Assembly (NCBI GenBank): GCA_964632845.1
Contig: CAZWDU010000031.1
Span: 1 to 7,499, forward strand
Source of the DNA: JAOZHU01 sp964632845
GTDB taxonomy: Archaea > Thermoproteota > Bathyarchaeia > Bathyarchaeales > Bathycorpusculaceae
DNA: 7,499 nt
Direction of reading: 5' to 3'
Under the pieces are notes generated by a model. That model saw nothing but the letters and a program-made list of their open reading frames with translations, was not told where the DNA came from and ran no database searches. Below, in pieces: positions 1-6,245 of the stretch (positions are counted from its first letter, which is position 1; every line of letters starts with the position of its first letter). A program made the position numbers and the translations under genes.

Positions 1-4
1 TAAA

Positions 5-12
5 TTTATATT
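5..12 (+). promoter_or_regulatory. Probable TATA box for the ClC gene
   Basis: The octamer TTTATATT is a good archaeal TATA element. Its centre is about 30 bp before the ATG at 38, so transcription would begin at about 33-36, only a few bases ahead of the start codon. No purine-rich Shine-Dalgarno sequence precedes the ATG, which agrees with a leaderless or near-leaderless mRNA. The upstream BRE region lies outside the window. Confidence 0.5.
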
Positions 13-37
13 GTAATAGGTTTGTGTAACTGAAGCG

Positions 38-1714
38 ATGAGCAAACTTCGCGATAACCTACAGTATTATTTGTTAGTTGCAGGACTTGGTTTGTTAGTT
101 GCGTCTGCATCAATAGTGCTTTATTTGTTCTATTTAGAATTGTGGAGCCTCACTCAAAACATGCTAGATTACAGCATCGCCCTTTTCCTGCCTTTAGCTT
201 TTCTTGCCATCTGTGTACCGTACATTTTGGTGAAGCGTTTCGCTGCCACCAAAACCACCGGCTCAGGAACGCATACGGTTCTTGAAGCGTATCATTTGAC
301 GAATGGGGAAGTAAGCCTTAGAGACACGCTTGTGAAACCTACTGCTGCGATGTTGACTATTGGTTTGGGCGGTAGCGCTGGACCCGAAGGACCAAGTTTA
401 CTCGCTGGCGGCGGAATAGCTGCTGCCTTGTCTAAGCGTTTTAAGATACAAGCCGACTTGCGTAGGAGACTGTTTATTGCTGGGGCTGCTGCGGGTTTGG
501 CGGCTACGTTCAGGACGCCGCTGACGGCTATACTTTTTGCGCTTGAAATTCCCTACAAGAACGATTTGGACAGAGAAACTTTCATTGAGGCTTCAATCAC
601 GTCTATTCCCGCTTATTTGCTTTCAGTCGCTGTGCTCGGCAGTGAACCCCTCTTTGGCGTGGTAGGCAGCATGGACATTACGCTTTACGAGATTGCACTT
701 TCGCTGTTTCTCGGTTTAATCTGCGGCTTTTACGCAGTGTTCTTCACTAAAACTTTTTCCTTTACCGAAAATCTTGGGATTAGACTGAGAAAGAAAATTG
801 GGAATTTCGGCTTAATACTACTGGGCGCAGTTACCTTGAGCGTTTCTGGATGGCTCTCCACATACTCCATCGGCGTTGGTTTCCTCTTCATGGATGAAAT
901 CATCAGGGGCACCAGCTTCAGCATCATGGTTATGTTGGTTGTGATTCTGTTAAAGACCTTTGCCACAGCTACAACGTTGAATTTCGGAGGCAGCGGCGGC
1001 TTATTCTTTCCCACAATAGTAATTGGCGGCGGCTTAGGCTACATTTTCTCTTCCTTCTTCAGCGTAAACTTCACTGTAATGTTCATAGCCGTGGGCATGG
1101 CTGCGTTGCTAGCGGGAACGCATAAGGTTCTTTTGACGCCTGTTGCGTTCGTTGTGGAAACCTTAGGCGGTGTTTTCGCTATACCCGCGCTGCTTGCAAG
1201 CGGCATGAGCTACCTTGTCTCTGGAAAACATTCGTTTTATCCTGTTCAGCCGCGGACAAGGCTGAAAGCAGAAGAGTTAGCGCTTGAACGGTTTTTCCTT
1301 AAAGGACAGAAGCTGATTCCAGAAAAGCTGAGAGCAACTGTTGCGCTTCAAGTTATGACTAAGAACCCTATTGCGTTGCATCATGGAACAACAATCGAAG
1401 AAGCGCTTGAAACATTTGAAGGAACCAAACTGCGCGTTTTGCCAGTTACCGATGAGCAGACTCATGTGATAGGCGTTGTTACTTTGGAAGACCTTGGATA
1501 CGTTGATGTGCACCGCAAAGAAATGAGCCTTTCCGAAACAATGATGCATAAACCCACGCTGATAGGCAGCAAAACTAGTTTAGAGCGGGTCGCGGAGATT
1601 ATGATTGAAAACCAGCAAGACCACGTGTTTGTCACTGATGCCAACGAACGATTAATAGGTGTGATTTCGGGAATCGATGTCGCCAAGAAAATACTGGAAC
1701 TTCTATCCTCCTAA
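38..1714 (+). CDS. ClC-family chloride channel/transporter with C-terminal CBS pair
   Basis: This 558-residue membrane protein moves chloride (or a similar anion) across the cytoplasmic membrane. Residues 1-400 are the hydrophobic ClC core. They contain the three anion-pathway motifs: GSGTH at 75-79 (GSGIP position), GPEGP at 115-119 with the gating glutamate E117, and GGLFFP around 320-325 (GxFxP, F323). A tyrosine near 401 fits the inner-gate tyrosine. The segment FALEIP at 167-172 puts Ile171 where E. coli ClcA has the internal proton glutamate (E203), so simple H+/Cl- antiport cannot be assumed. Two CBS domains follow at about 436-490 and 498-555; in this family they usually bind adenine nucleotides and modulate gating. 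The ATG at 38 is chosen because it gives a short charged N-terminus before helix 1 and sits just after a TATA box. The gene is unlinked in function to the purine genes downstream, as far as can be seen. The family call is firm; channel versus exchanger is undecided. Confidence 0.95.
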   Translation: MSKLRDNLQYYLLVAGLGLLVASASIVLYLFYLELWSLTQNMLDYSIALFLPLAFLAICVPYILVKRFAATKTTGSGTHTVLEAYHLTNGEVSLRDTLVKPTAAMLTIGLGGSAGPEGPSLLAGGGIAAALSKRFKIQADLRRRLFIAGAAAGLAATFRTPLTAILFALEIPYKNDLDRETFIEASITSIPAYLLSVAVLGSEPLFGVVGSMDITLYEIALSLFLGLICGFYAVFFTKTFSFTENLGIRLRKKIGNFGLILLGAVTLSVSGWLSTYSIGVGFLFMDEIIRGTSFSIMVMLVVILLKTFATATTLNFGGSGGLFFPTIVIGGGLGYIFSSFFSVNFTVMFIAVGMAALLAGTHKVLLTPVAFVVETLGGVFAIPALLASGMSYLVSGKHSFYPVQPRTRLKAEELALERFFLKGQKLIPEKLRATVALQVMTKNPIALHHGTTIEEALETFEGTKLRVLPVTDEQTHVIGVVTLEDLGYVDVHRKEMSLSETMMHKPTLIGSKTSLERVAEIMIENQQDHVFVTDANERLIGVISGIDVAKKILELLSS

Positions 1715-1763
1715 AAAGAGGCAATTTAAGCAAAAATAGAGGTGTGACACTGCAAGCATTAAC

Positions 1764-1773
1764 TTTCGTTTTT
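1764..1773 (+). terminator. Possible T-tract terminator after the ClC gene
   Basis: The T-rich stretch TTTCGTTTTT lies 50 bp after the ClC stop codon and just before the purE promoter. Archaeal RNA polymerase can stop at U-tracts without a hairpin. A weak CCTC/GAGG inverted repeat (1707-1721) overlaps the stop codon itself but is too short to count as a convincing stem. Confidence 0.3.
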
Positions 1774-1781
1774 CATTAAGC

Positions 1782-1791
1782 CTTAAAAATT
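1782..1791 (+). promoter_or_regulatory. Probable TATA box for purE
   Basis: The AT-rich element CTTAAAAATT fits an archaeal TATA box. A start site about 26 bp downstream (near 1812-1816) would give a leader of roughly 6-10 bases before the GTG at 1822, a near-leaderless message like that proposed for the ClC gene. Confidence 0.45.
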
Positions 1792-1821
1792 AATTAGCAA
1801 GTTTACAGTTAGCAATGTACG

Positions 1822-2310
1822 GTGTGCAGTGTGAAGGGAAAAGCCATCATAATAATGGGTTCAGAAAGGGACTTGGATTTTTGCCGTGAAATAACAAAGT
1901 GCCTCAAAATGTTAGGAGTAAACTACGAGTTCCGAGTTGCTTCCGCTCATAAAACTCCAGAAAAAGTACTGGAAATCCTGAAAGAGTTCGAAGGAGAAAA
2001 AATCGTTTACGTAACCGTCGCGGGACGCTCTAACGCTTTAAGCGCGTTTGTCGACGCCAACACGCCAAAACCAGTCATCGCATGCCCACTTTACTCTGAA
2101 AAATTCAGCGGCGCAGACATTTACTCTTCACTACGAGTACCAAGCGGCATAGGCTCAGTCGTAACGGTTGAACCTGAAGGCGCTGCCATTGCCGTGGCGA
2201 AAATTTTCGCGGTTGAAGACAAGGAACTGGAGAAACACGTAAAAGAATACCAGTCGACAAAGAAGAGGGCAATCGAAACAGCTAACGACATAATTAAAAA
2301 ATTGAAGTAG
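1822..2310 (+). CDS. purE: PurE, class II AIR carboxylase (PAICS-type)
   Basis: This 162-residue cytoplasmic enzyme should convert 5-aminoimidazole ribonucleotide (AIR) and CO2 to CAIR in de novo purine synthesis. The N-terminal phosphate-binding segment IMGSERD is at 11-17 and the SAHK motif at 41-44. The decisive segment is VAGRSNALSAF at 66-76, followed by ACP at 87-89, SSLRVPSG at 102-109 and EPEG at 117-120. This is the pattern of class II PurE, known from the carboxylase domain of animal PAICS (AGRSN, SCP, SSLRLPSG), not the AGxAAHLPG of bacterial class I mutases. Class II enzymes use CO2 directly and need no PurK, and no purK is present here. The start is a GTG; upstream the frame closes at a TAG at 1810. 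A second in-frame GTG at 1831 would remove three residues and is equally possible. The ATG at 1815 is out of frame. The PurE family is certain; class II is read from motifs only. Confidence 0.93.
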   Translation: MCSVKGKAIIIMGSERDLDFCREITKCLKMLGVNYEFRVASAHKTPEKVLEILKEFEGEKIVYVTVAGRSNALSAFVDANTPKPVIACPLYSEKFSGADIYSSLRVPSGIGSVVTVEPEGAAIAVAKIFAVEDKELEKHVKEYQSTKKRAIETANDIIKKLK

Positions 2311-2382
2311 CCAAAGCAATCCTGCGGAAAACACGCGACGTGCATGTTACAAATAGTTTACGGAAAAACCTTGTTGAAGTCA

Positions 2383-2394
2383 GCCAAACTTGGC
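2383..2394 (+). repeat. Inverted repeat upstream of the purC promoter
   Basis: GCCAA-AC-TTGGC is a perfect palindrome with 5-bp arms and a 2-bp spacer. It ends 16 bp before the TATA-like element of purC, where an archaeal activator or repressor dimer could bind. No known regulator motif was recognised, and repeats this short occur by chance. Confidence 0.3.
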
Positions 2395-2410
2395 CACTCA
2401 AACAAAACGA

Positions 2411-2418
2411 TATAAGCA
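2411..2418 (+). promoter_or_regulatory. Probable TATA box for the purC-purP-purP operon
   Basis: TATAAGCA lies in the 156-bp gap between purE and purC and is preceded by an A-rich BRE-like stretch. Transcription would start near 2440, giving a leader of about 27 bases before the purC ATG at 2467. The gap and this element suggest that purC and the purP genes can be transcribed separately from purE. Read-through from purE is also possible because no clear terminator follows purE. Confidence 0.45.
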
Positions 2419-2466
2419 TAAGAGAATAATTTCTGATACAGAACATACTGATCGAAGTGCACAAGC

Positions 2467-3522
2467 ATGGGCAGCGTAAAAGACCTAGAAGTAACCCATA
2501 AGCCAACACGCGACGCGCTGGGCGTCGGCAAATTCCATTTCTCAGACCGATATTCAGTTTTTGACTGGGGCGAAATGCCCGACCACATCCCAAGCAAAGG
2601 CGCAGCCCTATGCCTCATGGGCGCGTACTGTTTTGAACGCTTAGAAGCAAAAGGCGTTAAAACTCACTACAGAGGGTTAGTGGATGAAAACGGCAAAACA
2701 GTCAAAATAGCCGAGTTAAAGCAGCCCTCAAACACAATGGAAGTCTGTTTAGTTAACGTTTACAAGCCGCAAACCAGCATAGTCAACGGCAAAATAACAC
2801 ATGATTACAGCGTTTACACCCCAAACCTCAAAAACTGCTTAATTCCGCTTGAAATAATCTACCGCAACGGTTTACCTGAAGGCTCATCAGTCTTCAAACG
2901 ACTTGAGCAGGGAAAAGTAACCCTGAAAGACCTTGGCTTAGACCACTATCCTAAACCCGGCGAAAGCCTTGCCAAACCAATTTTTGACGTGAGCACGAAG
3001 CTTGAAGAAACCGACCGCTACGTCACATGGCAGGAAGCCCAGAAAATCGCTGGCTTAACTGATAAAGAATTAGTCGACGCAAAAGCGGTGCTGCTTAAAG
3101 CAGACGAAACAATAACCGAAGCCGCCTCAAACGCTGGCTTGAAGAATGAAGACGGAAAAATTGAGTTAGCCTTTGATAACGCCAGAAACCTCATGGTTGT
3201 TGACGTGGTTGGAACATTAGACGAGTGCAGATTCACCTATGACGGCGTGCACGTAAGTAAAGAAGTTGCCCGTCAATTTTACAAGAAAACCGCGTGGTAC
3301 CAACATGTGGAAGAAGCGAAAAAGACCGCTGAAACCCGCGGCGTAAAAGACTGGAAAGCCCTATCCAAGTCACAGCCCTCGAAACTTGACCCAAAGTTAA
3401 AAGCCATAATCAGCGAAATGTATATGGCAGCTGCTAACGAGGTGACTAACCGCAAGCTATTTGATGTGCCGCGACTTGCGGAAGTAATCAAGAGTTACAG
3501 GCAATATACAGGTGAAAAATAA
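2467..3522 (+). CDS. purC: PurC, SAICAR synthetase
   Basis: This 351-residue cytoplasmic ligase should join aspartate to CAIR with ATP to give SAICAR, the step after PurE. The N-terminus carries GSVKDL at 2-7 (phosphate loop) and GKFHFSDRYSVFDWGEMPD at 21-39, followed by IPSKG at 41-45. Further on are NTMEV at 89-93, PLEIIYRNGLPEGS at 127-140 (the PLEVVVRN...GS signature), DGKIEL at 229-234 (the D-x-K-x-E signature), and VVDVVGTLDECRF at 244-256, equivalent to the DExxxPDSCRxW region. It is longer than bacterial PurC (about 240 residues), with extra sequence between the RNG and DGK motifs and at the C-terminus, a layout seen in archaeal homologues. The ATG is the only start available: an in-frame TGA sits at 2449. 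No strong Shine-Dalgarno is visible. The stop codon TAA shares its last base with the next ATG. Confidence 0.94.
   Translation: MGSVKDLEVTHKPTRDALGVGKFHFSDRYSVFDWGEMPDHIPSKGAALCLMGAYCFERLEAKGVKTHYRGLVDENGKTVKIAELKQPSNTMEVCLVNVYKPQTSIVNGKITHDYSVYTPNLKNCLIPLEIIYRNGLPEGSSVFKRLEQGKVTLKDLGLDHYPKPGESLAKPIFDVSTKLEETDRYVTWQEAQKIAGLTDKELVDAKAVLLKADETITEAASNAGLKNEDGKIELAFDNARNLMVVDVVGTLDECRFTYDGVHVSKEVARQFYKKTAWYQHVEEAKKTAETRGVKDWKALSKSQPSKLDPKLKAIISEMYMAAANEVTNRKLFDVPRLAEVIKSYRQYTGEK
3510..3515 (+). promoter_or_regulatory. Shine-Dalgarno for the first purP-family gene
   Basis: AGGTGA matches part of the archaeal GGAGGTGA ribosome binding site and lies six bases before the ATG at 3522, inside the end of purC. 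With the TAATG junction it supports this start and translational coupling. Confidence 0.6.
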
Positions 3523-4619
3523 TGATAAGCAACAAAATAAAAGAAATCATAAGCAAATATGACCCTGAACAAGTGCGCATAGGCGTTTTAGGCTCACACT
3601 CAGCCCTCGAAATAGCCTCTGGCGCCAAACAAGAAGGCTTCGAAACCGTAGTAGTCTGCCAAAAAGGCAGAGAAAAAACCTACACCCGATACTACGGAAA
3701 CATCTTCGACCACACCATAATGCTGGACAAGTTCGCAGACATCACAAGCCCCAGCAACATAAAAAAACTACAAGACTTATGCACAATATTCGTGCCAAAT
3801 CGCTCCTTCTCCGTGTACGCAAGCTACGAAGCCATTGAAGAAAAATTCGCTGTACCCCTCATCGGCAACAGAGCCATGCTGAGGACAGAAGAACGCAATA
3901 CGCCGAAAAACCAACTGTACTTGCTCCAGCAAGCCAAAATAGCCACACCAAAAACGTTCAAGTCACCCAGCGAAATTGACCGCTTAACAATCGTTAAAGT
4001 TCCAGAAAAAACGCGAGCCATCGAACGCGCATTCTTCTACGCTTCATCACCTGAAGAATACGAGAAAACAGCAGAAAAACGCATACGACAAGGCATAATC
4101 ACCCGAGAAGCCCTGCAACAAGCAATAATCGAAGAATACGTAGTCGGCGCCAAATTCAACGCCAACCTGTTCTGGTCACCCTTAACAGGCGAAATTGACC
4201 TGTTAGGCTTTGACAGACGCATCCAAACAGACCTCGACGGTGTACTGGATTTGCCTGCGCAAGAGCAACTGGAACTGAACATTCCAACGCAGAATATTGA
4301 AATTGGTCACATGGGCGCAACTATGCGCGAAAGCCAGATAGAAAAAATCTTTGAAGCAGCAGAAAAATTCGTTGCAACCTGCAAAAAAGAGTATCCGCCG
4401 GGAATGATAGGCTTATTCGCCCTGCAAGGAGCGATAACGAAGAATTTGGAGTTCTACGTTTTTGATGTTAGCCCACGAGTCCCAGGATGCCCATGCGTTG
4501 AGCCTACGTCACCATACATGAAGTATAAGTACGGCGTGGAAGTTGGTCCAGGCAAACGTGTTGCCATGGAAGTTAAACATGCGATTAAGGAAGATAGGCT
4601 TTCAGAAGTGGTTACATGA
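3522..4619 (+). CDS. Divergent PurP-family protein (FAICAR synthetase-like paralogue)
   Basis: This 365-residue protein aligns along its full length with archaeal PurP, the ATP-grasp ligase that formylates AICAR with formate. Conserved features are GVLGSHSALEIASGAKQEGF at 21-40, VPLIGNR at 111-117, EIDRLTIVK at 151-159, IEEYVVGAKFN at 203-213, LGFDRR at 228-233 and PPGMIG at 292-297. Several motifs kept by the downstream copy are altered. PHGSF has become PNRSF (92-96). The glycine-rich loop PGAKGGRGYF is replaced by PEKTRAIERAFF (161-172). The metal-binding FEISARIVAGTN is replaced by FDVSPRVPGCPC (314-325), changing Glu to Asp and losing the Asn. The AICAR-site histidine of GSH (H26) is kept. 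It overlaps purC by one base and the next gene by four. It may be a non-catalytic partner of the second PurP or an enzyme with another substrate. Paralogous PurP-like proteins with a DVSxRxPG motif are, to my recollection, present in other archaea, but their role is not clear to me. Confidence 0.9.
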   Translation: MISNKIKEIISKYDPEQVRIGVLGSHSALEIASGAKQEGFETVVVCQKGREKTYTRYYGNIFDHTIMLDKFADITSPSNIKKLQDLCTIFVPNRSFSVYASYEAIEEKFAVPLIGNRAMLRTEERNTPKNQLYLLQQAKIATPKTFKSPSEIDRLTIVKVPEKTRAIERAFFYASSPEEYEKTAEKRIRQGIITREALQQAIIEEYVVGAKFNANLFWSPLTGEIDLLGFDRRIQTDLDGVLDLPAQEQLELNIPTQNIEIGHMGATMRESQIEKIFEAAEKFVATCKKEYPPGMIGLFALQGAITKNLEFYVFDVSPRVPGCPCVEPTSPYMKYKYGVEVGPGKRVAMEVKHAIKEDRLSEVVT

Positions 4620-5701
4620 TAGATAACCAAGACATCGCCGAAATTTTGGGAAAATATGATACTGGGAAACTTGCCATTGGCACTTTAGGTTCGCACAGTT
4701 CCCTTAACATTTTCAAAGGTGCCAAAGAAGAGGGCTTTCGCACCGTGTGCGTATGCAAAGAAAAAGACGCTATAATGTACAAAAAGTTCCCCTTGGCTGA
4801 CGAGGTAATATTCGTTAAAGACTTTACTGAACTGCTGACCGAAGAGCTTCAGGAGAAACTGCGCAAACTTAACGTTATCCTGATTCCTCACGGCTCGTTC
4901 ACCGCCTACTTAAGCACCGAGCAGTTGACCAATAGCCTGTATGTGCCAATGTTCGGAAATCGAAGGCTTCTCCACTGGGAGGCAAACCGCAAAGAGCAAG
5001 AAGAATGGCTGCGCAAAGCAGGATTAAGATTGCCCGCAACTTTCAAGGCGCCAGACGAAATTGACCGCTTAATTATCGCCAAGCTGCCTGGTGCAAAAGG
5101 CGGCAGAGGCTACTTCCTTGCTAACTCGCCTGAGTCTTTCCGCAAAAAATTCGCAGAAATGGTTGCCCGCGGTTTGCTCCGCGAAGACGATGTGGACAAG
5201 GTTCACCTGCAAGAGTACGCGTTAGGTGTGAATGTTTACCCCAGCTATTTTAGTTCAATCATCAAAGATGATGTGGAACTCTTGGCGATGGACAGGCGCT
5301 ATGAATCCGCCGTCGATTCCATGGGCAAAATCCCCGCCAGTGAACAACTAGAAATAGGAGTAAACCCGACCTACACTATAGTAGGCAACTTTCCAATTGT
5401 ACTCCGGGAGTCGCTGCTGCCAGAACTGATGCGGATGGGGGATAATGTGCATAAGAAGGCACGGGAGCTTGCGCCGCCGGGAATAATCGGACCGTTCTGT
5501 TTGGAAACAGTGATAACGGATGACTTGAAGATTTACACGTTTGAGATTTCAGCGCGCATAGTAGCTGGAACCAACGTTGGCATCGGCACTTCGCCCTATG
5601 CTTATTTGAGGTATGGGGAAAACATGTACATGGGAAGACGCATCGCTGTGGAAATTAAGGAAGCCTTAAGGCAAAAGAGGCTTCATGAAGTTGCCGCTTG
5701 A
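4616..5701 (+). CDS. purP: PurP, formate-dependent AICAR ligase (FAICAR synthetase)
   Basis: This 361-residue cytoplasmic ATP-grasp enzyme should convert AICAR, formate and ATP to FAICAR, the penultimate step to IMP, replacing the folate-dependent PurH transformylase. It closely follows the Methanocaldococcus PurP pattern. The N-terminal domain has LGSHSSLNIFKGAKEEGF at 24-41, PHGSF at 91-95 and VPMFGNRRLLHWE at 110-122. The ATP-grasp domain has IIAKLPGAKGGRGYF at 153-167 with an intact glycine loop, LQEYALGVN at 198-206, LLAMDRRYES at 222-231, SEQLEIGVNPTY at 242-253 and PPGIIGPF at 287-294. It ends with FEISARIVAGTN at 309-320, keeping the Glu and Asn expected to bind Mg. Length is normal for the family. 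The ATG overlaps the preceding stop as ATGA; there is no strong Shine-Dalgarno, so translation probably depends on coupling. It is the last gene of the purine operon. PurB and an IMP cyclohydrolase (PurO or PurH2) must be encoded elsewhere. Confidence 0.95.
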   Translation: MIDNQDIAEILGKYDTGKLAIGTLGSHSSLNIFKGAKEEGFRTVCVCKEKDAIMYKKFPLADEVIFVKDFTELLTEELQEKLRKLNVILIPHGSFTAYLSTEQLTNSLYVPMFGNRRLLHWEANRKEQEEWLRKAGLRLPATFKAPDEIDRLIIAKLPGAKGGRGYFLANSPESFRKKFAEMVARGLLREDDVDKVHLQEYALGVNVYPSYFSSIIKDDVELLAMDRRYESAVDSMGKIPASEQLEIGVNPTYTIVGNFPIVLRESLLPELMRMGDNVHKKARELAPPGIIGPFCLETVITDDLKIYTFEISARIVAGTNVGIGTSPYAYLRYGENMYMGRRIAVEIKEALRQKRLHEVAA

Positions 5702-5778
5702 TTTCTGCTTTGACGCTTCTATAGCAATTCATTGTTTCCAGAGCAGTTGTGAACAGTAGATTTCGGAGTCCTGCTTGT

Positions 5779-6225
5779 TTAGGTTTTTTCTAATTCTTTT
5801 ATTCTTGTTTCTATGAAGTCAGCAACCTTTTGTTCGCTGTACGTTTTTTCGGTTTCTTGTAGTTTTAGCTGTTCGCGAATCGTCTCTAAGAGTTTGTCGA
5901 TGTCCACAGGCTTCATTAAGTAAGCGTCGGCGTTCTTGTTTACAGCTGCAACCGCGTTTTTCAACGTGGGATAGCCCGTAATGATTATTTTACGTGTTTT
6001 GGGAACTGCATTTTTCATTTTCGTCAAAAGTTCTATGCCTTCCATATCTGGAAGCCGTATGTCTATCAAAGCAACATTATACGCTGATGTTTCAGCTTTC
6101 TTTATGGCTTCGTTTCCGTTTTGCGCCACATCTACTGCGTAGCCTTCGTTTTTCAGTATGGTTGATAGTGTTTTCCGTATGTTTTCGTCGTCGTCAACGA
6201 CAAGAATCTTGGCGGGGTTAACCAT
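5779..6225 (-). CDS. Stand-alone receiver-domain response regulator
   Basis: This 148-residue cytoplasmic protein is a CheY-like receiver domain that accepts phosphate from a histidine kinase. The acidic pocket D11/D12 is in ILVVDDDE (7-14), the phospho-acceptor is D55 in ALIDIRLPDMEG (52-63), the switch threonine is T83 in IITGYP, and the conserved lysine is K105 in LMKPVD. All catalytic residues are present. After the receiver fold (to about 118) only a charged, probably helical tail of about 30 residues remains, with no DNA-binding or enzymatic output domain. Receiver-only proteins of this kind are common in archaea and act through protein contacts or phosphorelay. The gene lies 20 bp after the histidine kinase on the same strand and the two are surely one operon. 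The ATG at 6225 is fixed by a perfect Shine-Dalgarno. The downstream target cannot be read from the window. Confidence 0.95.
   Translation of the reverse strand: MVNPAKILVVDDDENIRKTLSTILKNEGYAVDVAQNGNEAIKKAETSAYNVALIDIRLPDMEGIELLTKMKNAVPKTRKIIITGYPTLKNAVAAVNKNADAYLMKPVDIDKLLETIREQLKLQETEKTYSEQKVADFIETRIKELEKT
5783..5811 (+). terminator. Possible U-tract terminator of the purine operon
   Basis: On the plus strand this stretch carries several runs of T (TTTTTT, TTCTTTT, TTCTTGTTT) about 80-110 bp after the last purP stop. Such tracts terminate archaeal transcription. It lies inside the 3' end of the convergent receiver gene, so the purine transcript would overlap that gene in antisense. The spacer itself (5702-5778) shows only short T runs and no convincing hairpin. 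Confidence 0.35.
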
Positions 6226-6234
6226 CGTTGTCTT

Positions 6235-6242
6235 TCACCTCC
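6235..6242 (-). promoter_or_regulatory. Perfect Shine-Dalgarno for the receiver gene
   Basis: On the minus strand the sequence is GGAGGTGA, an exact complement of the archaeal 16S rRNA 3' end, nine bases before the ATG. It lies in the 20-bp gap after the kinase stop codon and fixes the start of the receiver gene. It contrasts with the weak or absent sites before the ClC gene, purE and purC. Confidence 0.85.
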
Positions 6243-6245
6243 ATT

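Noticed and set aside
730..1014. Open frame on the minus strand inside the ClC gene
   Set aside because: It is antisense to a strongly conserved membrane-protein core that includes the GxFxP motif, and its translation resembles no family. The same applies to the other opposite-strand frames within ClC.
1707..1721. CCTC/GAGG hairpin as a terminator of the ClC gene
   Set aside because: The stem has only four pairs with a seven-base loop and is followed by no T run; the later T tract is a better candidate.
1815..1817. ATG as the start of purE
   Set aside because: It is out of frame with the PurE reading frame, which closes at a TAG at 1810; GTG at 1822 or 1831 must be used.
2332..2342. CACG-CGA-CGTG inverted repeat after purE
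   Set aside because: Arms of four bases are too short, there is no following T tract, and a similar CACGCGACG string recurs inside purC, so it is probably chance.
2294..2618. Two overlapping minus-strand frames across the purE-purC gap
   Set aside because: They overlap the ends of two well-supported genes, have no recognisable motifs and no start signal, and cover the purC promoter region.
38..5701. A functional link between the ClC gene and the purine cluster
   Set aside because: CBS domains bind adenine nucleotides, which is suggestive, but the genes have separate promoters and a plausible terminator between them. Adjacency alone does not support a joint system.
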